Source: Gloeocapsopsis dulcis
GTDB lineage: Bacteria > Cyanobacteriota > Cyanobacteriia > Cyanobacteriales > Chroococcidiopsidaceae
Assembly (NCBI RefSeq): GCF_032163395.1
Contig: NZ_CP119968.1
Span: 2,940,001 to 3,004,000 of the forward strand
Length of the DNA: 64,000 nt
Direction: 5' to 3'
Positions 1 to 8,865 of this stretch are shown here, one piece after another (within the stretch, counting starts at the first letter, position 1; the number at the start of each line of letters is the position of its first letter). Under the pieces are notes generated by a model. It was given only the letters and a program-made list of their open reading frames with translations. It was not told the DNA's origin and searched no databases. A program made the translations under genes and the position numbers.

Positions 1-1908
1 CGATTTTATCGGCATAATGGTATCGACTATCAAGGAGTTGTCAGGGCAACACTGTCTAACTTGCGCTCTGCCAACGTTGTGGAAGGTGGTAGTACAATTA
101 CCCAACAGCTTGCCAGAATTCTGTTTTTAAATCAAGAACGCACAGTATGGCGCAAGCTAAAAGAAATTCGTTTATCGCAGAAAATAGAAGCAAATTTAAC
201 GAAAGAACAGATTCTAGAGCGCTATCTCAATTTAGTTTATTTAGGCGAAGGTGCCTATGGCGTTGCCGATGCTGCGTGGGTGTATTTCAGTAAACCAGTA
301 AACCAGCTTACTTTACCAGAAATGGCAATGATTGCGGGTTTAGCACCTGCTCCAAGTCGTTACTCGCCAGCAGTAAACTTAGCAGCAGCACAACAACGGC
401 GGAATCTCGTATTACGGAGAATGCGTGAAGATCGAGTTCTTGATGCAGCAACTGCAACTGCAGCAAGCACTGCACCGATTACTCTAAATACCAATTCGCC
501 TAAGCGCCTACAAGTTACAGCACCCTACTTCACAACTTATATTCAAAAGGAACTACCAAAGTATATTGCAGCAGAAGATATTGAAGCTGGTGGTTTAATT
601 GTCGAGACAACATTAAATCCGCAGTGGCAAAATGCAGCAGAAACTGCAGTAAAGAACACCGTCACGAATAATGGTAGGTGGCAAAATTTTGAGCAAGCCG
701 CTTTGGTAGCAATTAACCCACGCAATGGTGAAATTAGGGCGTTAGTAGGTGGAAAAGACTTTGAGAAAAATCAGTTTAACCGCGCTACTCAAGCACAGCG
801 TCAACCAGGATCGACATTTAAAGGATTTCTCTATGCAGCCGCGATCGCTACAGGACTTTCTCCTTACAATTCCTACTTAGATGCTCCTTACATTGTCGAA
901 GGATACGAACCAAAAAACTATAGCCGTGAGTTTCGTGGTTGGCTGACAATGCGGGATGCTCTCACAAGCTCAATTAATACAATCGCAGTTAAGGTACTGA
1001 TTGACGTTGGCTTTGATCCTGTGATTAAACTCGCACAACAAATGGGAATTAAGTCACAACTACAACCGATGTACTCGCTCGCACTTGGTTCGTCTGAAGT
1101 TAATTTACTTGAACTCACGAGTGCGTATGGTACACTGGCTACTCAAGGCATGCATGCAGAACCACACGGAATTCGTCGAATTCTCAATCGTAGTGGAGAA
1201 GTTCTTTATAGTATCGAACATCAGCCAAAGCGAGTTTTAGATCCAGGTAGCGCCGCAATTACAACTTGGATGCTACAAAACGTAGTGCAATCAGGAACAG
1301 GACGCCCTGCATTTTTAAATCGACCCGTTGCTGGAAAAACAGGGACTTCGGATGAATCACGCGATCTCTGGTTTGTGGGCTATATTCCGCAACTTGTTGC
1401 TGGGGTTTGGCTAGGGAACGATAACAATGAACCGACTTGGGGTAATAGTGGTACTGCAGCTGCTACTTGGCGTCAGTTTATGAGGAGTGCAGTAGAAGAT
1501 ATGCCAGTTGAAGATTTCCCAGAACGTCCAACTTTAACAGGGCGCAAGGGTAGTATGAAGGCACAACCAATTAAGCCGCAGCGAGTTTCATCAAGCAAAA
1601 TATCTTCATCCAGTAGAAATTCTGATAACAATAACCGTTCCCGCAGAAGTTATCGTCGCAATCAGCAAGAAGCGAACGTACCTCAACCCAGAAGGCGATC
1701 GCGTCGTCGTGACGAACGCTCAGCCACACCTACTGCAAATCCAAGAAGGAGCGATCGAACACCTACAACACCACAACAAGGAGCACTACGAGAACGTTTA
1801 CGCAACCTGCGCCAGCCTGACTCCCCAAGAAAAGAGCTTTCACCTGCTCAAACCAATGGTTCTTCTGGAGGATCTAGTACTGATTACGTAGTACCGACAA
1901 AAGAGTAA
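1..1908 (+). CDS. Class A penicillin-binding protein (PBP1A-like), 5' end missing
   Basis: Bifunctional peptidoglycan synthase acting at the outer face of the cytoplasmic membrane: it polymerises glycan strands and cross-links stem peptides. The frame is already open at base 1, and the first codons read like the glycosyltransferase-51 domain (RFYRHNGID, then EGGSTITQQLAR at bases 82-117), so the N-terminal membrane anchor lies outside the window. The transpeptidase domain shows all three active-site motifs: SxxK (GSTFK, near base 813), SxN (SSIN, near 966) and KTGT (near 1336). After about residue 505 the protein ends in a roughly 120-residue low-complexity tail rich in Ser, Arg, Gln and Pro, probably disordered. 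The domain call is sure. Which of several cyanobacterial PBP1 paralogues this is cannot be told. Confidence 0.93.
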   Translation, partial: RFYRHNGIDYQGVVRATLSNLRSANVVEGGSTITQQLARILFLNQERTVWRKLKEIRLSQKIEANLTKEQILERYLNLVYLGEGAYGVADAAWVYFSKPVNQLTLPEMAMIAGLAPAPSRYSPAVNLAAAQQRRNLVLRRMREDRVLDAATATAASTAPITLNTNSPKRLQVTAPYFTTYIQKELPKYIAAEDIEAGGLIVETTLNPQWQNAAETAVKNTVTNNGRWQNFEQAALVAINPRNGEIRALVGGKDFEKNQFNRATQAQRQPGSTFKGFLYAAAIATGLSPYNSYLDAPYIVEGYEPKNYSREFRGWLTMRDALTSSINTIAVKVLIDVGFDPVIKLAQQMGIKSQLQPMYSLALGSSEVNLLELTSAYGTLATQGMHAEPHGIRRILNRSGEVLYSIEHQPKRVLDPGSAAITTWMLQNVVQSGTGRPAFLNRPVAGKTGTSDESRDLWFVGYIPQLVAGVWLGNDNNEPTWGNSGTAAATWRQFMRSAVEDMPVEDFPERPTLTGRKGSMKAQPIKPQRVSSSKISSSSRNSDNNNRSRRSYRRNQQEANVPQPRRRSRRRDERSATPTANPRRSDRTPTTPQQGALRERLRNLRQPDSPRKELSPAQTNGSSGGSSTDYVVPTKE

Positions 1909-2217
1909 AGAGGAGCGAGGGGCGAGGGATTAGTTTTGAATTTTGAATTTTGAGTTTTGAATTAAAAGAATTTTGTTCGCGCAGCGTGCCGGAGGCATTT
2001 ATTGAAGAATTTTCTCAACTCTCTTAAACTCATAACTCAACACTCAACACTCATAACTTTTTTAAACTCATAACTCCCAATCTTCCCAGTTCCCCTACCC
2101 CTCTGCACCCTGATCTTTGATCTCTAATATCGGGATCAAACTTGGGGTGGATGTAAGTTACATTGAGTTTTTATACGGTCTTAAAAGCAGTATTAACTAA
2201 ATAAAGGAAGAATAATC
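1909..2217. other. Intergenic region with heptad repeats and psb35 leader
   Basis: No coding sequence seen. The first half holds a TTTTGAA/ACTCATA heptad repeat block and a short GC-rich piece (GCGCAGCGTGCCGGAGGC, near 1979). The last 100 bases are the leader of the Psb35-like gene, with a ribosome binding site AAGGAAG eight or nine bases before its ATG. Confidence 0.6.
1932..2076. repeat. Heptameric intergenic repeat block (TTTTGAA / ACTCATA type)
   Basis: Tandem copies of TTTTGAA and TTTTGAG occupy the left side (1934-1962). Complementary-type units (ACTCATA, ACTCAAC, AACTCAT) occupy the right side (2016-2076), giving an imperfect palindrome. Related blocks lie at 33470, 39013 and 63194. 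Such short tandem repeats are common between genes in filamentous and Chroococcidiopsis-like cyanobacteria. Confidence 0.7.
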
Positions 2218-2436
2218 ATGGAAATATTAATGCAAGCAGCAACAGATAATGTTCCTCACTTTCCCGTTGCTGCTACTGCAGCTATTGTTGTTGGCTTTAT
2301 CGCTGCTACTACAATTGGTTCAATCGCTTGGTACAATTCCAAACGCCCCGTAGGCTGGGAAAATAAAGAACGTCCAGATATTGTGCCAGAAGTTAAGAAA
2401 GAAGAAACTCCAGGTGTTGGTGAGCCAAAAGCTTAA
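2218..2436 (+). CDS. psb35: Small thylakoid membrane protein, Psb35-like
   Basis: A 72-residue protein with one transmembrane segment (about residues 16-38), followed by the motif SIAWYNSKRP and an acidic/basic hydrophilic tail. From memory this arrangement matches Psb35 (Synechocystis Ssl2148), a small protein reported to stabilise the CP47 assembly module and its high-light-inducible proteins during photosystem II biogenesis. A strong Shine-Dalgarno sequence (AAGGAAG) precedes the ATG, and the gene stands alone. The family call rests on the SIAWYNSKRP segment and the single helix, without an alignment. If that is wrong, it remains a one-helix membrane protein. Confidence 0.7.
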   Translation: MEILMQAATDNVPHFPVAATAAIVVGFIAATTIGSIAWYNSKRPVGWENKERPDIVPEVKKEETPGVGEPKA

Positions 2437-2459
2437 TTATTATTTGTGCTATTTTCTAT

Positions 2460-2885
2460 CTAGCTTTGAGTGATGACCCAACGTCGGTAAAGCGTTTGAA
2501 TTCCTTTGAGTACAGTGGAGTAAGCTCTTTGAGGAGAACTATCTGCTGTATCCAAAGATTGTAACTTGGTAAGAAGTCTTGCTTCTTCAGTTGCTACTTC
2601 TCCATCACGGTAAATCAAGCCACTGATAGCTTCTAGTAACTCTTGGTAAGCTTCAGAACCTGGGCGATCTCCTAAATACTCTCTTATCCATTCGTAGCAC
2701 TCAGTTGGCTGCACAGTCTTGAGTTCATTGAGTAGAGGCTGGATTTCTGGATCGGCAGCCACACCTTTTTCTGTGACTACTTTATGTAAATATTCTCTTT
2801 CTTCAGGTTGCATGACGCCATCTACCCAGGCAGCCCCAATCAAAATTTTTACTAACTTTTTTACACTAGCTTTGTCTTCTTTCAT
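2460..2885 (-). CDS. TerB-family helical protein
   Basis: A 141-residue, all-helical soluble protein resembling the TerB (tellurite-resistance B/DjlA-like) fold. It has two copies of the typical acidic turn: AAWVDGVMQPEE near residue 20 and GLIYRDGEVATEE near residue 90. These DG-containing loops are the usual metal-binding turns of the fold. In cyanobacteria such proteins are common and mostly uncharacterised, and there is no ter operon here. The gene is convergent with the Psb35-like gene and 54 bases downstream of rsmB on the same strand, so it may be read through from rsmB. Function unknown. Confidence 0.7.
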   Translation of the reverse strand: MKEDKASVKKLVKILIGAAWVDGVMQPEEREYLHKVVTEKGVAADPEIQPLLNELKTVQPTECYEWIREYLGDRPGSEAYQELLEAISGLIYRDGEVATEEARLLTKLQSLDTADSSPQRAYSTVLKGIQTLYRRWVITQS

Positions 2886-2939
2886 TTATTTTTGTCCTTG
2901 GATTTTGAAAAATTAGTAATTTGATTTCAAGATACAAGT

Positions 2940-4280
2940 TTATTCTGGTTCTTTCTGTAAACGAACTATAAAGAATCCATCCATTGCTTGGTGATGGGGT
3001 AACACTTTCATCCAGCCTGCGGTTGTAGCATAAGGAACACCGATAGAATTTGCTGCAGGGCGTTCAATTCTCCAGTGCGGATGGTGAGTCAAGAAATCTT
3101 GAACGATCGCTTCATTTTCCTGGGGATGTAAAGTACACGTTGCATAGATAAGAATACCTCCAGGCTTAACCCAAGTAGCAACGTGAGTAAGAAGTTCTGT
3201 TTGTAAGACAACGAGTTCTGCGACTGTAGTTGGTGTTTGTCGCCAGCGGGCATCTGCATGACGATGAAGAGTACCTAAGCCTGAACACGGTGCATCGAGA
3301 AGGACACGATCTGCAACACTAGTAAATTGAGTCAGATTGCGGCTATCACCTGTACAGATTTGAATCGATTTGAGTTGTAACCGTGCAATATTTTGTTGCA
3401 GTTTTTTTAAACGCGAGACGGTGCGATCGCACGCCCAGATTGTTCCTGTATCTTGCATTAATTCAGCAATGTGTGTTGTTTTTCCTCCTGGTGCAGCGCA
3501 CGCATCAATCACGACTTCACCTGGTTGTGGATCGAGGATGTGGCTAACAAGTTGGGCGCTACTGTCTTGTACTGTCCACCAACCTGCATCAAATCCTGGT
3601 AACTTTTCGATTGCACCTGTGCTACTAGTAAATCTTAAAGCTTGTGGTAGATTTGCTATACGACTGATATTAACCCCAATTTCTTGCAACGCCGCTACTA
3701 CTTTTTCCAAAGAAGCACGTAAAGGATTAATACGTAAATCAATTGCCGGTGGTTTATTTAACCACTCACAGAGTTGTTCAGTTTCCTGATAGCCGAATTG
3801 CTCTAACCATACTTCAATAATCCAATCAGGATAACTGTGTAAAGTGCCTAAGCGTTCTACGGGATTATCGGGTAGTTCTAAGGGATCTCCGCCGCTTGCT
3901 AATCGAAGATACTGACGCAAGAATCCATTGACAAAACTAGCGAGTCCAGAGAAACCGTTTTTTTTCGCTAACTCCACAGTAGAATTTACTGCAGCAGCAT
4001 CAGGGATATGGTCAAGATACCGCAACTGATACAGTCCCAAGTGCAGAATAATACGTAAATCGGGTGGTTGTTGCTGGGCTTTCTTTTTTGCTAACTGATC
4101 GATCAACGCATCAAGCGATCGCTGTCGGCGGACACTACCATAAACTAATTCTGTAACCAAACGGCGATCGACACTACTTAAATCGGTTTGACGCAGTATG
4201 CGATCTAAGGCAACATCAGCATAAGCCCCCCGCTGCACTGATCGGAGGGCAATAAAAGCAAGCTGGCGCGGATTGTCCAT
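2940..4280 (-). CDS. rsmB: 16S rRNA cytosine(967)-C5 methyltransferase
   Basis: Methylates C967 of 16S rRNA using S-adenosylmethionine, in the cytoplasm. The N-terminal ~140 residues look like the NusB-type RNA-binding domain (RQLAFIALRSV, then LVTELVYGSVRR). The C-terminal Rossmann methyltransferase domain shows SAM motif I (DACAAPGGKTTHIAE), motif IV with the first catalytic Cys (DAPCSGLGTLHRH) and motif VI with the second Cys (ATCTLHPQENE). I start at the ATG at 4280 (MDNPRQLAF); a TTG two codons upstream would add only Met-Tyr. Length, about 446 residues, is normal for the family. Confidence 0.95.
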   Translation of the reverse strand: MDNPRQLAFIALRSVQRGAYADVALDRILRQTDLSSVDRRLVTELVYGSVRRQRSLDALIDQLAKKKAQQQPPDLRIILHLGLYQLRYLDHIPDAAAVNSTVELAKKNGFSGLASFVNGFLRQYLRLASGGDPLELPDNPVERLGTLHSYPDWIIEVWLEQFGYQETEQLCEWLNKPPAIDLRINPLRASLEKVVAALQEIGVNISRIANLPQALRFTSSTGAIEKLPGFDAGWWTVQDSSAQLVSHILDPQPGEVVIDACAAPGGKTTHIAELMQDTGTIWACDRTVSRLKKLQQNIARLQLKSIQICTGDSRNLTQFTSVADRVLLDAPCSGLGTLHRHADARWRQTPTTVAELVVLQTELLTHVATWVKPGGILIYATCTLHPQENEAIVQDFLTHHPHWRIERPAANSIGVPYATTAGWMKVLPHHQAMDGFFIVRLQKEPE

Positions 4281-4335
4281 ATACAAGCAATTGGCTAGAG
4301 AAAATTATTTGTCATAAACCAACCCCAGTTATTAA

Positions 4336-5175
4336 CTAAGCTACAGGTGAAGCTTTAGCGATCGCAGCTTCGGGTTGCAAAAGTTGTTTCGGTGGCTGTT
4401 TTAAATCCCAGACGATACCCAACCACGACAGAATAACTAAAACGTAGTAACTAATGTCAATTTCCCACCAAAAGAACCCTTGACAAGCTGCGAGAGGATA
4501 GCGGTGGTGATTGTTGTGCCAACCTTCGCCTAAGGTGATAATTGCTAACCACAATGAGTTTTTACTCGATTCTCCGGTTTCATAGCGTTTGCTACCGAAT
4601 ACATGACATAAAGAATTAATGGCAAACGTGGTGTGGTAGAGAATCACTGTACTGACAAAGAAACCCCAAAATAATCCTAACCAGCCGTAAGCTAAGTAGC
4701 AGAGAACTGCAAGTAGAATAGGTGGTGCAAAGTGATATTTTTCTAACCGAACGAGTTCTGGGTAACGAGTTAAATCTTTGACTAATTTCTCGTTATAGTC
4801 GTCATATTTTGGAGACAGTACCCAGCCTACATGTGACCAGTAAAAACCTTTTTTTTCAGCTGAATGAATGTCTTCGTCGGTGTCAGAATACTTGTGATGA
4901 TGGCGGTGGTGTGCAGCCCACCAGACGGGACCTCTTTGTCCAGCAGTTGCACCCAAAAATCCTAGCAAAAGTTGAAATATACGACTAGTTTTATAGGCGC
5001 GATGCGAGAAATAGCGATGATAGCCGCCAGTGATTCCAAATTTGCGGACGAGATACAACGCAATACACATCCAGATTGCTACTGAGTCTACACCCAACCA
5101 AAAGATTGCTAGGCAAGCAATATGAATACCAATGAATGGTAAAGCTGCATAGTTAAATTTTGAGCGATCAGGCAT
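4336..5175 (-). CDS. Acyl-lipid/acyl-CoA delta-9 type fatty acid desaturase
   Basis: Membrane di-iron desaturase that introduces a double bond into a fatty acyl chain. The three histidine boxes are intact: HRYFSH near residue 50, HRHHH near 87 and HNNHH near 225, separated by hydrophobic segments that should form four membrane helices. I chose the ATG at 5175 (MPDRSKF) because AGGAA lies about eight bases upstream; a GTG at 5208 is possible but has no clear ribosome site. The sequence is of the stearoyl/DesC-like delta-9 class, but cyanobacteria have several paralogues and the exact substrate cannot be read. Confidence 0.9.
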   Translation of the reverse strand: MPDRSKFNYAALPFIGIHIACLAIFWLGVDSVAIWMCIALYLVRKFGITGGYHRYFSHRAYKTSRIFQLLLGFLGATAGQRGPVWWAAHHRHHHKYSDTDEDIHSAEKKGFYWSHVGWVLSPKYDDYNEKLVKDLTRYPELVRLEKYHFAPPILLAVLCYLAYGWLGLFWGFFVSTVILYHTTFAINSLCHVFGSKRYETGESSKNSLWLAIITLGEGWHNNHHRYPLAACQGFFWWEIDISYYVLVILSWLGIVWDLKQPPKQLLQPEAAIAKASPVA

Positions 5176-5376
5176 ACAGAAGTTTCCTGTTAGGATTGCA
5201 GACAGCACGTACCCTCAAGCCACCATGTCAACTTAACAAAATTGACATAATTTAGCTATCTGTGATACGTTTTGCCAATTGACAATCTTACAATCCATAG
5301 GCCCCTTTGTACTTATACATTAGGGCAGTTTATATGTTTGGTGTGGTTTCAGATGCAATCTGTAGTAAATGCTAAA

Positions 5377-5697
5377 TCATTCAACAAACATCTCAGCTAA
5401 GGTATTAAGAACTGCTTGTTGCGCTTCTGAACTAATCTGCCCTAGATATTTGACCAAGCGGGTTTTGTCAACAGTACGAATTTGATCGAGAACAATTTGT
5501 CCATCTTTGCCCTGAAACTGACAAGCCACTCGCGTGGGATATATTTGACCTTTCGTCGTCATGGGAGCAACAATGACGGTGGCAATATGCCTATTCATCT
5601 CATCAGGTGATATGACTAAACAAGGTCTTGTTTTCTGAATTTCACTGCCAATAGTAGGATCGATTACAAGGAAAACATCAAAACGCCTGACTACCAT
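5377..5697 (-). CDS. mazF: MazF/PemK-family endoribonuclease toxin
   Basis: Toxin half of a type II toxin-antitoxin pair, expected to cleave mRNA. It has the PemK/MazF core: RRFDVFLVIDPTIGSEIQ at the N terminus, then KTRPCLVISPDEMN and TVIVAPMTTK, and a C-terminal DQIRTVDKTRL element carrying the usual catalytic-region Arg and Thr. I start at the ATG at 5697, which overlaps the mazE stop by seven bases (ATGGTAG); this is typical translational coupling. A longer start would enter mazE without a ribosome site. Length, 106 residues, is standard and no residue looks damaged. Confidence 0.93.
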   Translation of the reverse strand: MVVRRFDVFLVIDPTIGSEIQKTRPCLVISPDEMNRHIATVIVAPMTTKGQIYPTRVACQFQGKDGQIVLDQIRTVDKTRLVKYLGQISSEAQQAVLNTLAEMFVE

Positions 5698-5951
5698 TCC
5701 CACTCTGCTTGATCCCACTCAGTCGTACTAACATCATCTAGTAAGCGATCGCCCTTTTGTTCTGCCATTGCTGCAAACGCCTCATCCCAACCTAGACGCG
5801 ATCGCGATGCTGAACGAATCACGAGATAATTCTCCTGAAGTTCGATTTCAACATCTGTGGAAATCCCGCTTTGTTCTAGCAGAGTTTTCGGAATGCGAAT
5901 TCCTTGAGAGTTGCCAATTTTTACTACACGAGTTTTGATAGCTGTACCCAT
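5691..5951 (-). CDS. mazE: MazE-type AbrB/SpoVT-domain antitoxin
   Basis: Antitoxin that should bind both its promoter and MazF. The N-terminal ~45 residues form a SpoVT/AbrB swapped-hairpin DNA-binding domain (RVVKIGNSQGIRIPKTLLEQ, then VEIELQENYLVIR). The acidic, Trp-rich C-terminal tail (TTEWDQAEWEW) is the usual MazF-binding region. It is first in the operon, with mazF overlapping its stop. It is probably autoregulated, as is usual for such pairs, from the AT-rich 150 bases upstream (5952-6102), which also separate it from the divergent bciB gene. Confidence 0.93.
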   Translation of the reverse strand: MGTAIKTRVVKIGNSQGIRIPKTLLEQSGISTDVEIELQENYLVIRSASRSRLGWDEAFAAMAEQKGDRLLDDVSTTEWDQAEWEW

Positions 5952-6102
5952 AATAGTCTTTGTGCAGTAATTACATTGTATTTACAATAACGTACAGTTA
6001 AGAAATTGCAAAATATTGCAAAATTGATGGCTAGAGTACAAGTAAAACCAACTCTCATGTATCGTTGGGTAAAGATAGTTCTGCATCAATGCTCCTCAGC
6101 TC

Positions 6103-7305
6103 ATGACATCAGTGACACCTGAAGCCAAGCACAAAAAAGCTAAAGCCTTGAAATCATCTCGTCGCCCTGCAAAAGAACTTTGTAGCGAGTGTGGACTGTG
6201 TGATACATATTACATTCACTATGTCAAGGAATCTTGTGCATTTCTTAATCAACAAATTGCAGAATTAGAGACGCGATCGCACACTCGCGCACGCGATTTG
6301 GATAATCCCGATGAACTTTACTTCGGCGTTCATCAAACCATGATGGCAGCGCGCAAAACCGAACCAATTCCAGGGGCGCAGTGGACAGGAATTGTTAGTT
6401 CCATCGCAATTGAAATGCTCAATCGCAAACTTGTTGAAGGTGTAGTCTGTGTGCAAAACACCAAAGAAGATCGTTTTCAACCGATGCCGATTATTGCCCG
6501 TACTCCAGAAGAGATCTTAGCAGCACGGGTGAATAAACCAACGCTATCGCCGAATCTTTCAATTTTGGAACAAGTAGAACAATCGGGGATGAAGCGGTTG
6601 TTAGTTATTGGTGTGGGGTGTCAAATTCAAGCTTTACGAGCGGTAGAGAAGCAGTTAGGCTTAGAAAAACTCTATGTATTGGGAACTCCCTGTGTAGACA
6701 ATGTAACGCGGGCTGGGTTACAGAAATTTTTGGAGACAACGAGTCGTTCTCCTGATACAGTCGTGCATTATGAGTTCATGCAAGATTTTCGCGTACACTT
6801 CAAACATGAGGATGGCTCAGAAGAAACTGTGCCTTTCTTTGGTTTAAAGACGAATCAACTCAAAGATGTATTTGCCCCTTCGTGCATGAGTTGCTTTGAT
6901 TATGTGAATTCACTTGCCGATCTCGTTGTAGGCTATATGGGCGCACCGTTTGGTTGGCAATGGCTGGTGGTACGGAACGATCGCGGACAAGAAATGCTGG
7001 ATTTAGTGCAAGATCAGCTAGAAACGCAACCTGTGATGTCAAAAGGCGATCGCACTGCAGCGGTACAACAAAGTATCCCCGCTTATGATAAAGGCGTTAC
7101 ACTACCGATGTGGGCTGCCAAACTCATGGGTGTCGTGATTGAAAAAATTGGTCCTAAAGGCTTGGAATACGCGCGATTTTCAATTGATTCGCACTTCACT
7201 CGCAATTATCTCTATGTCAAACGTCATTATCCTGAAAAGTTAGCCGCACACATACCAGAATTTGCCAAGCGGATTGTTAATCAATATAAACTACCAGAAT
7301 CTTAA
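6103..7305 (+). CDS. bciB: Ferredoxin-dependent divinyl (proto)chlorophyllide 8-vinyl reductase, FrhB/HCAR family
   Basis: An iron-sulfur flavoprotein of the F420-hydrogenase beta-subunit family. In cyanobacteria the member of this family (Synechocystis Slr1923) reduces the 8-vinyl group of divinyl chlorophyllide, giving normal monovinyl chlorophyll a; plant relatives are 7-hydroxymethyl chlorophyll a reductases. Visible are an N-terminal Cys cluster (CSECGLCDTYY...C, residues ~27-45) and later cysteines in GTPCVDN and PSCMSCFDY, which together fit two [4Fe-4S] sites. The GVGCQIQALRAVE and GAPFGWQWLVVRN segments are typical of the flavin domain. Length is 400 residues. The gene is solitary and divergent from mazEF. 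Confidence 0.88.
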   Translation: MTSVTPEAKHKKAKALKSSRRPAKELCSECGLCDTYYIHYVKESCAFLNQQIAELETRSHTRARDLDNPDELYFGVHQTMMAARKTEPIPGAQWTGIVSSIAIEMLNRKLVEGVVCVQNTKEDRFQPMPIIARTPEEILAARVNKPTLSPNLSILEQVEQSGMKRLLVIGVGCQIQALRAVEKQLGLEKLYVLGTPCVDNVTRAGLQKFLETTSRSPDTVVHYEFMQDFRVHFKHEDGSEETVPFFGLKTNQLKDVFAPSCMSCFDYVNSLADLVVGYMGAPFGWQWLVVRNDRGQEMLDLVQDQLETQPVMSKGDRTAAVQQSIPAYDKGVTLPMWAAKLMGVVIEKIGPKGLEYARFSIDSHFTRNYLYVKRHYPEKLAAHIPEFAKRIVNQYKLPES

Positions 7306-7441
7306 TTGATCAAGTAATTACGTCATTACTGATACTACTGGTACTTTAAGTAATTCAAACATTTGTTACAGAAAATAATTGAGTTACAGGGATATCAATA
7401 AAATTGAGCTGACATATAAGTAACGTCAATATTTTATTGAT

Positions 7442-8851
7442 ATGTTGAGTGTGAAACAATGCTTTAAAAGTGTAATATTGCTATCATTTACTACAATTTT
7501 TTTATTGAGTAATACAGCAAGTGCTAATGCAAAAAATACTCCTCAAACGTTACGCCCTGATATTAAAATGCGTAATGTAATGTATACTTTAGCGGCATCT
7601 CCTTCAGTGCGGATTGCTAAAGATCCTAGAAATAATAATCTTTATTATTTAAAGCAAAATGGTGAAATTTATCGCGTTAATCTAGCTACTGCTAAAAGTT
7701 ATCTTGTCTATAGCCGTAAAGACCATCAATTAAGTAATACTCAAGGAATGGCAATTGGACAAGATGGTGCTATTTACTTAGTAGGAAATACCAATCTAAC
7801 TAATAGTTTGACAAAAGCAATAATTGTTAAAGGAGTGATTAATTCTAGTGCAGGCGATCGCTTCTGGTCTATTTTAGCTGAAACTGCAGGATATCCTAAA
7901 AGTAATACAGCCTACGATCATGGTTTCAATGGAGTAGTGGTTAGTCCTGGAAATAAATATATTTATGTCAACAGTGGTTCTCGTACTGATCATGGAGAAA
8001 TCCAGTCTGCTAATGGACAATTTCCCAATACTCGTGAAGTAGGACTAACAACGTGTATCTTTCGACTCCCCACGAATGGTAAAAATATTTTTCTGCCAAA
8101 TAATCGGCAAACATTAAAGTCAAAAGGCTATGTTTTTGCCGAAGGTATTCGCAATACATTTGACATGGCTTTTGCACCTAACGGTCATTTATTCGGTGCA
8201 GAAAATGGTCCAGATCGCGATATGCCAGAAGAATTAAATTGGCTACGTCAAGGTCGTCATTATGGTTTTCCTTGGCGTATAGGTGGAGCAAATAATCCTC
8301 AACAATTCCCTGGCTATAACCCTAGTACAGATAAGTTATTAAATCCTATTTTCCATGCAGTTAAAAGAGGGTTTTATCGCAACGATCCAACTTTTCCTAA
8401 AAAACCTAATATCACTTTAACAGAACCAATTCCTAATTTTGGGCCTCATGCAGATAGTTTCCGCGATCCTCAAGATGGACTCGTTAAAGATGCTAGTAAT
8501 TTAGGTAGATCTCTTAGTACTTTCACGGCACATCGTTCTCCGTTAGGATTAGTCTTCGACACTCAAAAAGCATTAAGTTCTGAGTTTCAAGGAGACGGCT
8601 TTTTGCTGAGTTGGACAAAAGGCAATCCAACTGGAGATTCTGGGCATGGTCCTTTTAAAGATCCTAGTGAAGATCTACTTCATTTAAAATTAACGAAAGT
8701 TGGAAATACTAACTATAAACTAAGTGCAAGAAGAATTGTCAGAAGCTTCCAAAGACCGATTGATGCTGAAATTATTGGTAATAAGATTTATGTTTTAGAG
8801 TATGGTGGCAGTCAGGGAATTTGGGAAATCACTTTACCAGCAAAAAAGTAA
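7442..8851 (+). CDS. Secreted PQQ-dependent sugar dehydrogenase-like beta-propeller
   Basis: A 469-residue exported protein of the glucose/sorbosone dehydrogenase-like six-bladed propeller family. Residues 1-30 form a signal peptide (basic start, hydrophobic core, cleavage near NTASANA). The diagnostic central segment is present: FAPNGHLFGAENGPDRD followed by EELNWLRQGRHYGFPWRIGG, which in relatives carries Ca2+ and PQQ contacts. It also has HADSFRDPQDG and a C-terminal EYGGSQGIWEI blade. Whether it binds PQQ or is a catalytically silent periplasmic relative cannot be told, and no PQQ synthesis genes are in view. Its AT-rich, Asn/Lys-rich composition differs slightly from its neighbours. Its end faces eboF, 14 bases away. 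Confidence 0.82.
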   Translation: MLSVKQCFKSVILLSFTTIFLLSNTASANAKNTPQTLRPDIKMRNVMYTLAASPSVRIAKDPRNNNLYYLKQNGEIYRVNLATAKSYLVYSRKDHQLSNTQGMAIGQDGAIYLVGNTNLTNSLTKAIIVKGVINSSAGDRFWSILAETAGYPKSNTAYDHGFNGVVVSPGNKYIYVNSGSRTDHGEIQSANGQFPNTREVGLTTCIFRLPTNGKNIFLPNNRQTLKSKGYVFAEGIRNTFDMAFAPNGHLFGAENGPDRDMPEELNWLRQGRHYGFPWRIGGANNPQQFPGYNPSTDKLLNPIFHAVKRGFYRNDPTFPKKPNITLTEPIPNFGPHADSFRDPQDGLVKDASNLGRSLSTFTAHRSPLGLVFDTQKALSSEFQGDGFLLSWTKGNPTGDSGHGPFKDPSEDLLHLKLTKVGNTNYKLSARRIVRSFQRPIDAEIIGNKIYVLEYGGSQGIWEITLPAKK

Positions 8852-8865
8852 AAAGACATTTGAGT

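Noticed and set aside
1932-2076. Tandem heptads as a possible CRISPR or origin iteron
   Set aside because: Units are seven bases without spacers, recur at gene ends, and no replication gene or DnaA-box cluster is near.
3370-3789. 139-residue plus-strand frame opposite rsmB
   Set aside because: Antisense to the conserved methyltransferase domain; no independent support.
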